Part shown: in pieces, positions 40,753 to 51,400 of the stretch | Layout of the letters: each line of letters starts with the position of its first letter | Position numbering within the stretch: the first letter of the stretch is position 1 | Assembly: GCA_033064195.1 (NCBI GenBank) | Contig: JARBJD010000069.1 | Coordinates: 124,001-188,000, forward strand | Direction of reading: 5' to 3' | DNA from: Blattamonas nauphoetae | Lineage: Eukaryota; Preaxostyla; Oxymonadida | DNA: 64,000 nt | The notes under the pieces: model-generated | What the model was told of the DNA's origin: nothing | Seen by the model: the letters and a program-made list of their open reading frames with translations, nothing else | The model's database searches: none | Program-made: the position numbers and the translations under genes

Positions 40753-41645
40753 TTGGTATACAATAAGTTACGTTTCAAGTTGAGAAGTTTTTTCTTGTCC
40801 ACTTCGGCCCTGGACACTCTTATGTCTCTATAAATGTTCTTTTCGAAAAAGAGAGATAAAAGGGATTCTTTGTCAATGGAACAATTCGACAAAGTCTTCC
40901 AACGATGCATCACCTACTTTCATTTTGGACTTGTCGCTACCAGTACACTTTCACGTCCAGCATTTTAATCAAAAGCCATTCACGGCCTAGATACCCAATC
41001 ACGATACGAACAGGCAGTTTGGCCGTGTTATAGGTCTCTTTTTCATCCATTCACCGTATTATATTGGAATATATGATAAATTGCAGTTGAAAACAGGTTA
41101 GAATTTCCCTGTTTCATTCACAAATCACTCGTCAAAATCCAACTGTCATAATGTCGTATTCTCGATGATTTTTTAGCCGTATAGTCACATGTATTGACAA
41201 CTACAAGCTTGTTATAGGCTTGTCTGACCGGCACTGACCGGTCAGTTTTCACCAAAAAGTACTGACGGTCACTGACCGGAGTTATTTCGGAACCCATAAT
41301 CCAGAGATATCATTTCTCCGAAGTGATTTCCAAAAAAACCGAAACATCAATCAATGATGTGAGCATCCACAAAATTTAGTCAGATGTGCAAAAGGGGAAT
41401 CATTTTCAATTCAATCAAGTCAAATCACTCTTATTTTCAGACATTTAGTTCAAGTTTGACCGCAAAAACAGTTCTGGGCAGTTGATCAAAATAATTCTTC
41501 ATCTTTCATTGATAACATTTTCACAAGTCCAACATTCGTTGAGTGAACCTTCCATCGAATGAACTATGCTTCAGTTTGTACTTCTTTCAGCTCACATTCA
41601 TTTTAGAATTGGAAGGGAATACCGTGTGTGAGGATCAGGAAGTGG

Positions 41646-42260
41646 TTAAACGTGTGAACACTGTTCAATGAGCCATTTCGGATCGGAATCGACAGGGAAG
41701 CCAGTCTTCATGTCAATCATCTTCGGCGTCAGCCTCTGGTTGAGATCAACAAAACAGAACAGAATAAACCGAAGCCGCCCCTTGCCCGCTCCTGTTCGAC
41801 GACATACTCCAATCATCTCACCTCCCTTTACCTCAAAGTCGACGCTATTCAGCACAAACCGAGGGTCAGGTCTTTACTTCAACTTAACACGGTCGAAAGT
41901 GACTTCTCCTCGCTGTGGCCACCTATTGATCATATCCTCGTCGTGACCCTTCGCTTCTAGTCCCAGTTTCACCCAGACTCGTGGTCTTTCGAGCGTGAAC
42001 TTCGCAACTCCCACATCTGCTGAACAACGAAGAGAGGATTCGTTCGTCTCAGCAGGCCTCTGAACAGACGAAGATTTCTCAATCCACATCACAGAATAAC
42101 CTCCACACCACAACACCGCCAGTTGATTCAGCAAATGTGTGTCCTTGTTCTTCCCGCATCTGATCCATCTTTTCTCTGACTTAGATCCTCTACCATCCTT
42201 TAAAACCCATGTCACCTTCCGAAATATCAGCCTCGCTTTCAATTGCATGCACAAGCTCAC
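41646..42260 (-). pseudogene. ABC transporter subfamily C fragment, decayed, inside the MULE-type element
   Basis: Minus-strand reading gives the linker and start of a nucleotide-binding domain of the MRP/ABCC type: GHDEDMINRWPQRGEVTFDR then VKLK, a TAA stop where the family has a Tyr, RPDPRFVLNSVDFEVKGGEM, and a Walker A region CRRTGAGKGRL in place of the usual GRTGAGKSSL. Sequence after the Walker A no longer looks like an ABC domain. It is a non-functional partial copy, most simply explained as host DNA captured by the transposon. Confidence 0.75.
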
Positions 42261-42547
42261 TGTTGTTCAATCGATTGTGTTGTGTTAAGCACAGACTCCG
42301 ATTCATCCCACGAGTCGTGAATCTCTCAACAGACTCCCCCGGCCTTCACCACCACATTATGGGGCTTTTTCTCCCTTGTTTCCCTGACTCTACCTCAAAT
42401 ACTGTGTGAATTCATGCGCTCCATTCTCCTCTCTCGTTGTTCCCCGATCAAGCCACTCTGCATTTCTGAGCAACTGATCTCCGTGAGTCCTGTTGGGGAA
42501 TCGCACCGGCAAGTCTATCCGTTCTATCAGATGCTGCAACGGGTCGG

Positions 42548-43189
42548 GTGAGGATACCGTGGGGGCGAGGCTCTCTAACTTGTCAGCAATTGGATGCAGC
42601 AGATCTCGGAACGTTCAAAGCATCCAAACGCTTATTATTTGGTCATGGACCTGAATGCAACGTCTTGTGCAGGGTTGAAGTTTGCATTCGTGTTGAGCCA
42701 ACATCTCATCCTTCATTTTCTCTTTCTTTTGTTCTTTTCTCATCCTATATTGTCTCTCGTTTTCCATATAGTCAATCTCTGCATCCTTCATATGTGATAT
42801 CGTTCGTCACGCATTTGTCATCGCTAATGACCCACCACATCTCCTCCACCATTGTATGCCTGACGCTCACGACATCAGCCTCTCTCCCGTCACAACATTC
42901 ATATTTATCATCATTTCGAACTTTTCTTGCTTCCTGTTCCACACAGTTCACACAATTCTTGAGCAACGAAAGCAGTCTTTTCGTGCTCGCGGCACTGGCC
43001 GAGATCGCGACTCAACCCCACCTTGCACGACTACAGAGCATGTTTCGAATAGCTCTGAAGAGGGCCGTTGATACTGCTGTCGATGGTGGGCCGAGGGGGT
43101 GGAATAGAAGTGACACTGCTCGGTTGAGGGGAGAAGAGTTCACTCAGCTTCTTTATGCTTCAGAACAGGATCCACCTATGAGTGATTAA
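42548..43189 (+). CDS. Coding-like open stretch inside the MULE-type element
   Basis: 213 codons open on the plus strand. The C-terminal part looks like real protein (LFVLAALAEIATQPHLARL then FRIALKRAVDTAVDGG); the middle is Ser/Leu-rich and may be intronic. I recognise no family. It could be a second captured host fragment or a chance frame. Confidence 0.25.
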   Translation: MRIPWGRGSLTCQQLDAADLGTFKASKRLLFGHGPECNVLCRVEVCIRVEPTSHPSFSLSFVLFSSYIVSRFPYSQSLHPSYVISFVTHLSSLMTHHISSTIVCLTLTTSASLPSQHSYLSSFRTFLASCSTQFTQFLSNESSLFVLAALAEIATQPHLARLQSMFRIALKRAVDTAVDGGPRGWNRSDTARLRGEEFTQLLYASEQDPPMSD

Positions 43190-43663
43190 TAACGAATGCA
43201 TTTTTCTTATCGTGTAGTGTTGTATTTTTCATGATTGTTTCGAATGAATGCAGCAACATTTCATCGTCTAATTTTTACGTTTCAATTAGTAAACCAGAAC
43301 ATGAATATCAGCTTCCTGGTCAATTTCTCGTTCATAGGAAGCAATTGTCGAACCTGTTGAGATCTGACCCTTAGATGAATTGGCGACTGACACTGACCGG
43401 TACTTTTGGCCGGTCAGACAAGCCTAGCTTGTTAGTATCCAATTTGAACCTATCATTCAGTATTCTCTGCTTTTTTGTCATAACTCACTCCATTCTGTAC
43501 AGAGTGAGAACCATAACAAATATCGCTGATAAAGATTCAACTCTTCACATCAACGAGACTCTGATATTCGCCGCGATGAATCGCCATTCGCTGTTGAGAT
43601 ATGCTTGCCAAACATCCTCAAACAGTATCCCCACTCCAACAAATCTTTGTGAATTTGTAATCG

Positions 43664-44164
43664 ATGACGAGGATCCAGCTAAGAACAATCTTTCCGCAGC
43701 AAAAGATGCACACTTTTCCATCATTCTGCAACATCCATACTAACCACAACAAAGGAGCAGCGATTTCAACATCTATATCGAGTACTTCTTCTGTCTGGAT
43801 CTCATCGTCGTTCATCACAAACTTCAAGCTGAGTGATGGGAGTAGAGTTGGAGGCGCGATCCGTCTCTTCTTTGAAATGGACACAGCAACCTTCTTCATC
43901 TCTGATCTTCACTTCACATCCAACGAAGCCACCAAAGCGGAAGACGTGTTCATCTCCACTATCGATCTATCACTGAATAAGAAAGTTCTCACAGCAGCAA
44001 AAATTCACTATCGAGTGGGAGGACAGCGCTGCTGGCAATGCTCGCTTCAGGTGCGGGTAGAGGGGAGGCGATTTCACTTCCACAGAACTCGGCATTCCGG
44101 AATATTATTCGTCTGCATTCACATTCGCGAGAAGCTCACAATTTTCCGTCTAATTTCAAGTTGA
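43664..44164 (+). pseudogene. Beta-helix surface-protein remnant
   Basis: Part of the frame reads GSRVGGAIRLFF...FFISDLHFTSNEATKAEDVF, the pattern of the beta-helix modules in the giant surface proteins of this window (GGA followed by FTSNEA/DIFIS). No signal peptide, membrane helix or stop-to-start gene structure is visible, so it is a truncated relic beside the transposon insertion. Confidence 0.45.
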
Positions 44165-45093
44165 TTTATCACGATCCTGATTCTCTGAGACCAACAAATT
44201 GTTTTTTCCTATCCCAGGATAGGAAAGAATGAAAAGTGGAGTAACGAAACGAAAAGAAGCGAATGAGAGTATTAAGTGCAGACTATGATGTGGAGCCGCG
44301 GCTGCCGTCGGATAGAATCTGGGAAAAATCAAAACAAAAATGATTGAAAAGAATTGATTGATGGTGTAGAATGACGATTGGGAAAGGCAGGTAAAAATGA
44401 AAGGATTTTAAGAGAAAGCGAGAAAAACGAGAACACAAACGAAGTGCATGCACAGAGAGGATGTTGTTCCTCCAATCTCGACATATGAGGACTATCTTCC
44501 CGGTAGGTTCAAAACCGCTGTTAGAAGAGATGTATATAAATGATGGAACATCGAAAAATGAATAAAAACACATACTGAGTCATCGCGAGGAGAGCGAGTT
44601 TTGACGGCGAAAATTGGGGTGATTTTGAATCCAAAATACCAAAAAACGCATAATCACAAGTTTCAATCCATACTGAGTGCTGGAGGAAGTAAGAGACTTG
44701 GAGGGAGATTCCACCGAGAATGACCCTGACATAGACCAGAAAAACAAGAAATATTACGACCAGAATGAAACAGGGAAATACGAGAAAGAATGAAGAAACG
44801 ATGCACATGGAACAAAAATGAAGATAACAGACATTTTATTGTCCAAAATCTGACCTGTATGTCATGTGAAGGGTGGGGGGAAGTCATTACTCGTTTGATG
44901 TTCTCTAGGCTCCAGATTCTTCAAATCAAGCGTGAACGTTGAAAAATTTGATAAGAATTGTGAAACAAACCTTAAACAGACGCAATGCGCAGTGTCCGCG
45001 GAGTCGGATCGTTGTGAATTATGAAAACGGGATGATCAAAACGTATCACATCTATGAAAATGTTTAAATTTTGATATTTATAATGTTCTTTAG
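44165..45093. other. Spacer without a supported gene
   Basis: About 930 bp with scattered short hydrophobic frames on the minus strand that lack family resemblance. The last bases (GTTCTTTAG at 45085-45093) form a 3' splice site for the following exon, so part of this stretch may be intron. Confidence 0.4.
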
Positions 45094-45516
45094 CATGCAT
45101 CGAAAACCGGTCCTCAATATCAGATTACATTTTGGTCTTCTGTGCTTACTGCTATCTACCAATGTCTCGGAACCAGTTGGATTCTCACAACTTTCGATAT
45201 ACAGCGTGTATGGGAAACATTGCATCCATTTTGGACCACTTTTCTTGTCAATTTTGAACCAATCCCCGACACACCAGGAACGTTTGACGGTATCACACCT
45301 CCGCAGGAGTACTTCTCAAATCTCTTGAACACATTTCCGACAGAGGTGAAAACATTCATTGTTCCTGTATTGAACGAAGGATTGGTGGATATTGCTGAGA
45401 TGTTGTTCCATCGCTACCTCCCGCCAACTCCTGATGACACACAACGAATTGTCCTAATCAACTCGATTAAATTGTGTCTACATCTCGTACGAAATGTCTC
45501 CTCTCTCCTAAGATGA
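45094..45516 (+). CDS. Host exon fragment, unknown helical protein
   Basis: 140 codons follow a GTTCTTTAG splice acceptor and read HASKTGPQYQITFWSSVLTA onwards, with GTFDGITPPQEYFSNLLNTF and a terminal helical part ending RNVSSLLR. Composition and length suggest real coding sequence, perhaps of the HEAT/armadillo kind, but no upstream exon is identifiable and I do not recognise the family. Confidence 0.35.
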   Translation, partial: HASKTGPQYQITFWSSVLTAIYQCLGTSWILTTFDIQRVWETLHPFWTTFLVNFEPIPDTPGTFDGITPPQEYFSNLLNTFPTEVKTFIVPVLNEGLVDIAEMLFHRYLPPTPDDTQRIVLINSIKLCLHLVRNVSSLLR

Positions 45517-45933
45517 GAAGTGAATGTCACTGTCCACTTTTGTTCCGGACAGACTTTTGAGGTCTCTTGTTTTTTTGAAATGGAGATATGACTGGTATCG
45601 GATGATGACTCCAAAGTTGATAAAAACGGGTGGAAGACAATCAGTGAATTCCACAAGGTGGTGACCGCTTTGCCACGCGATACAGTCTGAAGACGTTCAA
45701 AGCAGGATGAATCTCGATTTCATTCCTTTTTTATAGACTACATTTGTGACAGTTTTGGTTTTCCAAATTTCCTATCCTGATCTTTTGATTGGGACTGAAT
45801 GTTGTTTCACTTCTTATTCAGTTTTGTTCTTCAAAGAAATTCTGTCAAGTAAAGCACGGTAACTCCACTTTCATTATTGTTCACGTTTCACCCATTGATT
45901 TTCAAAAAAAGTTGGTTTTTCATGGAAGATTGA

Positions 45934-47229
45934 AAAAGAGATGAGCTGTTAGACGGTGATATTCTTGCTCTTTTAGCGAGAATTGGAGTCCTCATTGATG
46001 TTGTCTTCTCCTATCCACTCCTGATGGTCCCCACGCGCTCTTCCTTGTTCAGCATCATCCGAGTGGTTTATGATCTCATCAAAAAGGACAAGTCGACACC
46101 GGCCAGTAAACTCTATGCAAATGGAAACGCTCCTCAACTCATCCCACGACATTGGAAGGAAATCAAAATTGGATGCGGCTTGACCAAGCACCATCTGGCA
46201 ACAGGATTTACAGGATCTATGATTACCGTGTTTACAACATTACTGTCGTGTTTCTTGTATCAGGTTGCACTTGTATTCGATATCAATGGATCTACTGCTG
46301 GATGTGCTGTTGCCTTCGTTATTCCTCCTCTCCTGTACATCCGGTGCAAAACTCGACCTGACATTGCTGTGAATCTGGACAGAAAGCGAGTTATCATGAA
46401 TATTCCGCCAGGACAGCCGATTCCCGGAGAAGAACCGGAAGAAGAATGGGAGGAGTACGAATCGGAGGAGGAAGTCACCGACCATGACTTCAGTGAAGAT
46501 GGTGAAGAGTATTTCGATAAGAGACCAAGCGCGAATGGTCCTCCCTCTGATCAGCCATCTTCAGAACAACCAGCGAACGAAGTTCAAGAATCTAATGATG
46601 TTCCTAACCCAACACAAGACCCGGAGCCGGAACCAAGACCAAAGAAAACTAAGAAAGTGAAGGTCACTCGACGTCGGCGTGTTGTACATCAACTTGCTGC
46701 TCCCAAAAGAGTTCATCAAATTGATGTTGATGGACCAATTGGCGGAACGAGTCACAATGACGGAGTAATGCCGACTCAATCTCGGATGGGACTTTTGGCG
46801 GCACAATCACCCGCAATTACTCCACAGCCAGGATATGGTTATGCCACGTCGCCTTCTCCAGACGCAACAAACTTCACGGTGGAAATGGTTGAAGCACCAG
46901 CGTACGAACCAACAGCAGATTCGACTGATGCATCAAGCTTTGCAGGCTTAAGCGGCAGAGATAGTGCAGCAGGAATTGAGCCATCACCTTCTATACAAGG
47001 GACAGAACAGTATCGATCAAAAGCACAACCATTCTATCTTCCAGACAACCCCGCTGACGACGATATGTATCAAAAACCAATCAGGAAATACTTGGTGAAA
47101 CATAAAAAATCAGAACCGAAGATTGTCATTGCATATCTCGTCATGGTTCTTGGTATTGTACTCGGGTTAATTGCCCTCGCCATGGCAATCATCTACGATA
47201 CAGATCTTAAAAACAAAATTTCCTTTTGA
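45934..47229 (+). CDS. Amino acid/auxin permease-type transporter, 3' part only
   Basis: The frame opens after a TGA at 45931 and starts with ARIGVLIDVVFSYPLLMVPT and then GFTGSMITVFTTLLSC and LVFDINGSTAGCAVAFVIPP, the late transmembrane helices of AAAP/SLC38-type transporters. About 230 acidic, Pro/Ser-rich residues follow (EEPEEEWEEYESEEEV onwards, basic patch KKTKKVKVTRRRRVV), then a last membrane helix (IVIAYLVMVLGIVLGLIALA). The N-terminal helices are missing upstream. Either upstream exons are lost, or this is a truncated copy. The long loop before the last helix is unusual for the family. Confidence 0.6.
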   Translation, partial: KRDELLDGDILALLARIGVLIDVVFSYPLLMVPTRSSLFSIIRVVYDLIKKDKSTPASKLYANGNAPQLIPRHWKEIKIGCGLTKHHLATGFTGSMITVFTTLLSCFLYQVALVFDINGSTAGCAVAFVIPPLLYIRCKTRPDIAVNLDRKRVIMNIPPGQPIPGEEPEEEWEEYESEEEVTDHDFSEDGEEYFDKRPSANGPPSDQPSSEQPANEVQESNDVPNPTQDPEPEPRPKKTKKVKVTRRRRVVHQLAAPKRVHQIDVDGPIGGTSHNDGVMPTQSRMGLLAAQSPAITPQPGYGYATSPSPDATNFTVEMVEAPAYEPTADSTDASSFAGLSGRDSAAGIEPSPSIQGTEQYRSKAQPFYLPDNPADDDMYQKPIRKYLVKHKKSEPKIVIAYLVMVLGIVLGLIALAMAIIYDTDLKNKISF

Positions 47230-47472
47230 TATATTCCTAGTTTTTCTGATATATCACAACTTGCTGTGAATACAATCTTCATTCCTCATGGTTTTCATTT
47301 CATGAGTCTTCTCTCCTTACTGTCTCAAGCCATGATCAACTATTTTTCACCAATTTTCTGTTTTAAAACGGTCATGAAGAACCCAATTTTAAGTTTATTT
47401 CGAGAAAGAAAGTTGAAACAGTAATTTTTAGTTCGAATTGAAGAGAAAGTCACTCAGACTTGAGATTGGCAC

Positions 47473-48060
47473 TTACCATCCCCAGCCACCAGCTCCCCCA
47501 CCTCCAAAGGAGCCATATCCACCGGAGTTGCAGTTGTTCATTCCGGCAGCGTTGGCGTATTCGTTGTTGGCGCATCCGCTTGAGCCAGCACCGTACATGT
47601 TGTTGTTGGAAGCGCAGCTGTTCATGTTGGCCATTCCATAGGTGTCAGCACCAGAAGCGCAGCAATCGTTGATGTTGTGGACAAGGACTTCGTTGGCATT
47701 GCGGTTGGCGAAGTTACGAACACCGCTTGCTTGGGCAGCGTTCATGTTGGCGACACAGTTGTTGGAGTTGACAGCTCCAGCTTGTTGGCCATAGTTGCAG
47801 GTGTTTCCTCCAGCGCCATAGGCGTTGGCGTTGTTCACATTTCCGTAGTTGGCTGATTGGCCACCTTGGCCGCCCCACATGCCACCCATTGGGAAGCCAC
47901 CACAGCCCATTCCACCCCAGCCGCCGAGGCCGCCACAGCCCATTCCGCAGCCACCGCAGCCACCACAGCCACCACAGCAGCCGCAGAGAGGCTCAAATCC
48001 GCAGGAAGAGCAGAATTGAGCCGATGCAAGTGAGACAAGGATAGAGAGAAGAGTGCTCAT
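47473..48060 (-). CDS. Secreted Cys/Gly-rich then Asn-rich protein
   Basis: 195 residues from MSTLLSILVSLASA (signal peptide; this Met is preferred over one 11 residues upstream because the hydrophobic segment begins here). The mature start is CSSCGFEPLCGCCGGCGGCG, followed by Gly/Trp/Met-rich, then Asn/Ala/Gly-rich sequence with scattered Cys, ending GGGGAGGWGW. The coding region is clearly more GC-rich than its surroundings. It looks like a secreted structural or coat protein. It is convergent with the transporter gene, with 243 bp between stops. Family not recognised. Confidence 0.7.
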   Translation of the reverse strand: MSTLLSILVSLASAQFCSSCGFEPLCGCCGGCGGCGGCGMGCGGLGGWGGMGCGGFPMGGMWGGQGGQSANYGNVNNANAYGAGGNTCNYGQQAGAVNSNNCVANMNAAQASGVRNFANRNANEVLVHNINDCCASGADTYGMANMNSCASNNNMYGAGSSGCANNEYANAAGMNNCNSGGYGSFGGGGAGGWGW

Positions 48061-48495
48061 GATCGATTCAGGATAATGATCAGAAATGTTCAATGATTCG
48101 TGTCTGCTACTCAGCTAAATGCTCGTCATCGAAGAGCGTGTCATGTCATCAGAATTTCCATAATAACTTTCTGGGCTTCTGCAAGGTGAATACACGTTCG
48201 GAAGATTTTTAAGGACATCAAAGTCCATTGAAAATGAGTCAAAAATACGAGAGAGGGGGATTTAGAGATTTGAATTGAGATGACATGAAAAAACTCAGAA
48301 GGAGAGACGGATCATGCCCTTCAATCGGAAAAAACCAAGTCGACTCAACCGATCACCACGGGATGATGCCCCCAGGTCCATCTTCCTTCAACCACGCCTC
48401 ATTCACATCCGATCCATCCCTTTCCATTCACCATCTTCCGACAACTTTCAATCCCATCTTCACCATCCTTCTCACTGAAAATTCTCTGAGTATGA
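48061..48495. other. Divergent intergenic region
   Basis: 435 bp between the divergent starts of the Cys/Gly-rich gene and the four-exon gene. It probably contains both promoters. I see no repeat or RNA gene. Confidence 0.4.
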
Positions 48496-51400
48496 ATGCT
48501 TCCATCAATTATAATTACTCTAGCTCCAACTTCCTTCCCTGTTTTATGCTGCCGCAGCCTTTTATCTGTTTCACCACACGCCACAATCGGGATTGTCGTC
48601 CCACCAACTTTCGATCTGATCTCCCTTCAAAAGCGGATGACGAGTTTGTTATCTCCACAAACTCCGATCGAGTATATTTATGCTACTTTCAGAACCAATT
48701 CTCCAACGTATTCACAGGTATTTCAGTTTTCTCTCTCTTCTAACTACTTCTGTCTTCACTCTCTTTTTCCAGCTGAAGCTTGAGATTGCCTCATTTGCAG
48801 ATCGATTTGACCCCATCATCATCATGAATACTGACATGATTTTTCTAAAGGACATAATCCCGTCAGTCAGCACCTTCTTCGAGTCACAAAAACTCATCGC
48901 TCTAACCCATCAACCAATCTCTCCGTCGTCTCTATATCACTCAATCACACATCATCCAGATGTACTTCAGTGTGTCTCTATTTTTTTTGATAGGAGTCCA
49001 GGAAATCAACATCGTATCTCCTCATCCGCTCGTCCTTTATTTCTCTGTTGTTTTCAACATGGGCGAAAATTTGGGATGCGAAGAAGCAAGATCCTTTTCT
49101 TTTAAATCCTTCCGATCCATCAGAGGTACTATTTATCCCACAAGACCTCATTGAGCAAACGTCATTTTCGATAGCACTGAACAAAGCCTTATCATTAATC
49201 AGCCCAGCTCAAAATTCACAAGCACAAGCGATTTCACAAATTCAACGATCGTCACTTCTTGTCGACAAGAATTTGGTTGCTCGACAAACACTTCTTGACC
49301 AGGTCATTTCAGAAAATCAATCTTTCAGTGACCCAGGAATGTACTTGACCAACGAAGGACAATATGAATCTCCAAATATCAACACAACAATTCCTAGTCC
49401 GGCAATGTTAAACACGAAATCCACGTCACTCACTCACATCAACACTGAAAATCCGTGTCTGACGCCGGACTTTTCGAAGGAGGACCAAAGCCATATTGTA
49501 TCACCATTTCCTAATAGTCAGAAACACATTCAGTCCACATTGTTATCAGAACAGTATGGAAGTGATTCTCCGAAGTTGGAACTGTTGGAATATCATACAT
49601 CACCAGCAGATGCGATCGCAACAACTATAGATTCAAGACCACAGAGTGTAAATTCAGCATCCAATTTATCACCGTTCCTCCATCTCTATCCAATCGTCCC
49701 TGTGAATACAGATCTTGAACAACATGGAACTTCAGAGCGAACTCACAGCGTTTTATACACTGCAGAAAGCAATAGACATCAAGATTATGAACAAAATAGA
49801 ACAGATCTTCCAAAACCTCCTTTTTCGGAAACAAAGAATCGAGGGACACTTGAAAACCTCGTGGACTCCCCATCACCACAGGACCGTAAATCGCCTTTGT
49901 TTCCTCCCCTTGTTCAAGCAGAAGGATCTCGCAATATTTTGAAGCGCTCGTATTCCTTCACTCAGATGGAAGGTCAAAAGAACTCCCATCCAACCCATCG
50001 CTCACCCACCATGACAGACGGATTTATTCCTCCAAAAGCTGAATCCTATAAAATAGAATTACCAATGATGCACCGTTCGGAACCACCTAAGCCGAAAGAA
50101 GACACAGACTTGCTTCTTTCATCACTATCAATACAATCATCACAAACACCTCGCATCGGCCCAATTCGGCCGAAGAGTGTTGTTCTTTTACCATCCCGTG
50201 AAAAGAACGTGGATCGTGAAACTTCACCGCATCTCCTCCTCGACGGAGGACAAACTAATTCACCTCTGTTCAGGGACATCAACGGATCGCCTTACCTCCG
50301 CCCATTCACGCGGACATCAAGTCGAATCCTTCCTCTCGTCGACACACCTACTCTGATGATGTCGCCGACCTTCCGCCCTTCTCACTCACATTCAGGAAGT
50401 GAACAATCAGGAACCACTCACACCAGCCGTCCAAATAGTCTGACAGACATCTTTGAAGACGATTCTGTCAAACTTCCAATCAGCGCTCCTACGATTGGGA
50501 TAGCAAAGAAAAATGGAGTATGGAGGGCGGACACTCGAGGAAACCACGTCTCGGCTTCAGGGGACACATCCTCAGACTTTCTTCAATCTCTGCACACTTT
50601 ACACCACAGACCGTCTTCACTTCTGAATTCGATTGTAGTTCCGTTGGATCATGCAGATCGTGTTATTTCTATTCAAACACACCCCTCTCCAAACCCGGTC
50701 AGACAGGAAAGACCGCAACACTCAAAACCGTCCAAGAACCAAAATCCGGAAGCACACACAAAGCCAACAGAGGAATTTGAATTTCCTCATCCTCGGCCAT
50801 TCGAAAGCACTATCCAAGTTGTGTCACTCTCTCGTCCGTCAGCCATCCACGCAACTTCCATCTCGCCATTGGTTCAAGGGCAACCAATACCTCAGTCTGG
50901 AGATTTTAATAGTTCGGTGTCGTCTTGTTCGAGTGCCAGCACCCACTTTGATTGGGGCAGCCGGGGACAAGCCGACCTGTTGTTGTCATCTCCTATTCCT
51001 ACAGATTCTGCCCCTGTTGTGGCAAAAGTCTCGCAAAGCCTGAGGTTGTCGCAGGTTCTATCTCAAACGACTCATCTTCAGAGCACTTTGATTGGGGAAG
51101 CCGTGGAGGTCAAGTGGATGGCTTGTCGCAGACGCCAACTTGTTCGAAAGTTACACCTGAACAACCATCGACGGATAGTTATGCAGAAATGGACTCATAT
51201 CAGAAACTGAGATTAAGGTTCAGGCGCAATCGAGCTGAAGGAGAAGAGCATCAGGGCAAGGTTTTAAACACTGGAAACACGCCGCGCACAAATTACACCT
51301 TTGAAGACGCTGCAGTCCTCAGCCGGTTTTATCAACCACCGGACTCTACTCCGCAATCGGCAGCAGCATCACCAAACACGTCTCACCGGGAGGTACACTT

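Larger units (their letters stand above)
41215..43425. mobile_element. MULE-type non-autonomous element with captured host DNA (Pack-MULE-like)
   Basis: Ends read AGGCTTGTCTGACCGGCAC at the left and GCCGGTCAGACAAGCCT at the right, and each end has extra CTGACCGG/CCGGTCAG copies in its first 80 bp. The flanks carry an exact 9-bp direct repeat, AGCTTGTTA (41206-41214 and 43426-43434), which is typical of Mutator-like elements. No transposase is inside; the interior holds an ABC-transporter fragment and another coding-like stretch. It belongs to the same family as the element at 57177-58112 and the solo end at 19185. Confidence 0.85.

Noticed and set aside
48285-48743. Plus-strand frame starting MKKLRRRDGSCPSIG as the first exon of the four-exon gene
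   Set aside because: It runs in another frame and does not join across the 55-nt intron; the frame from 48496 does.
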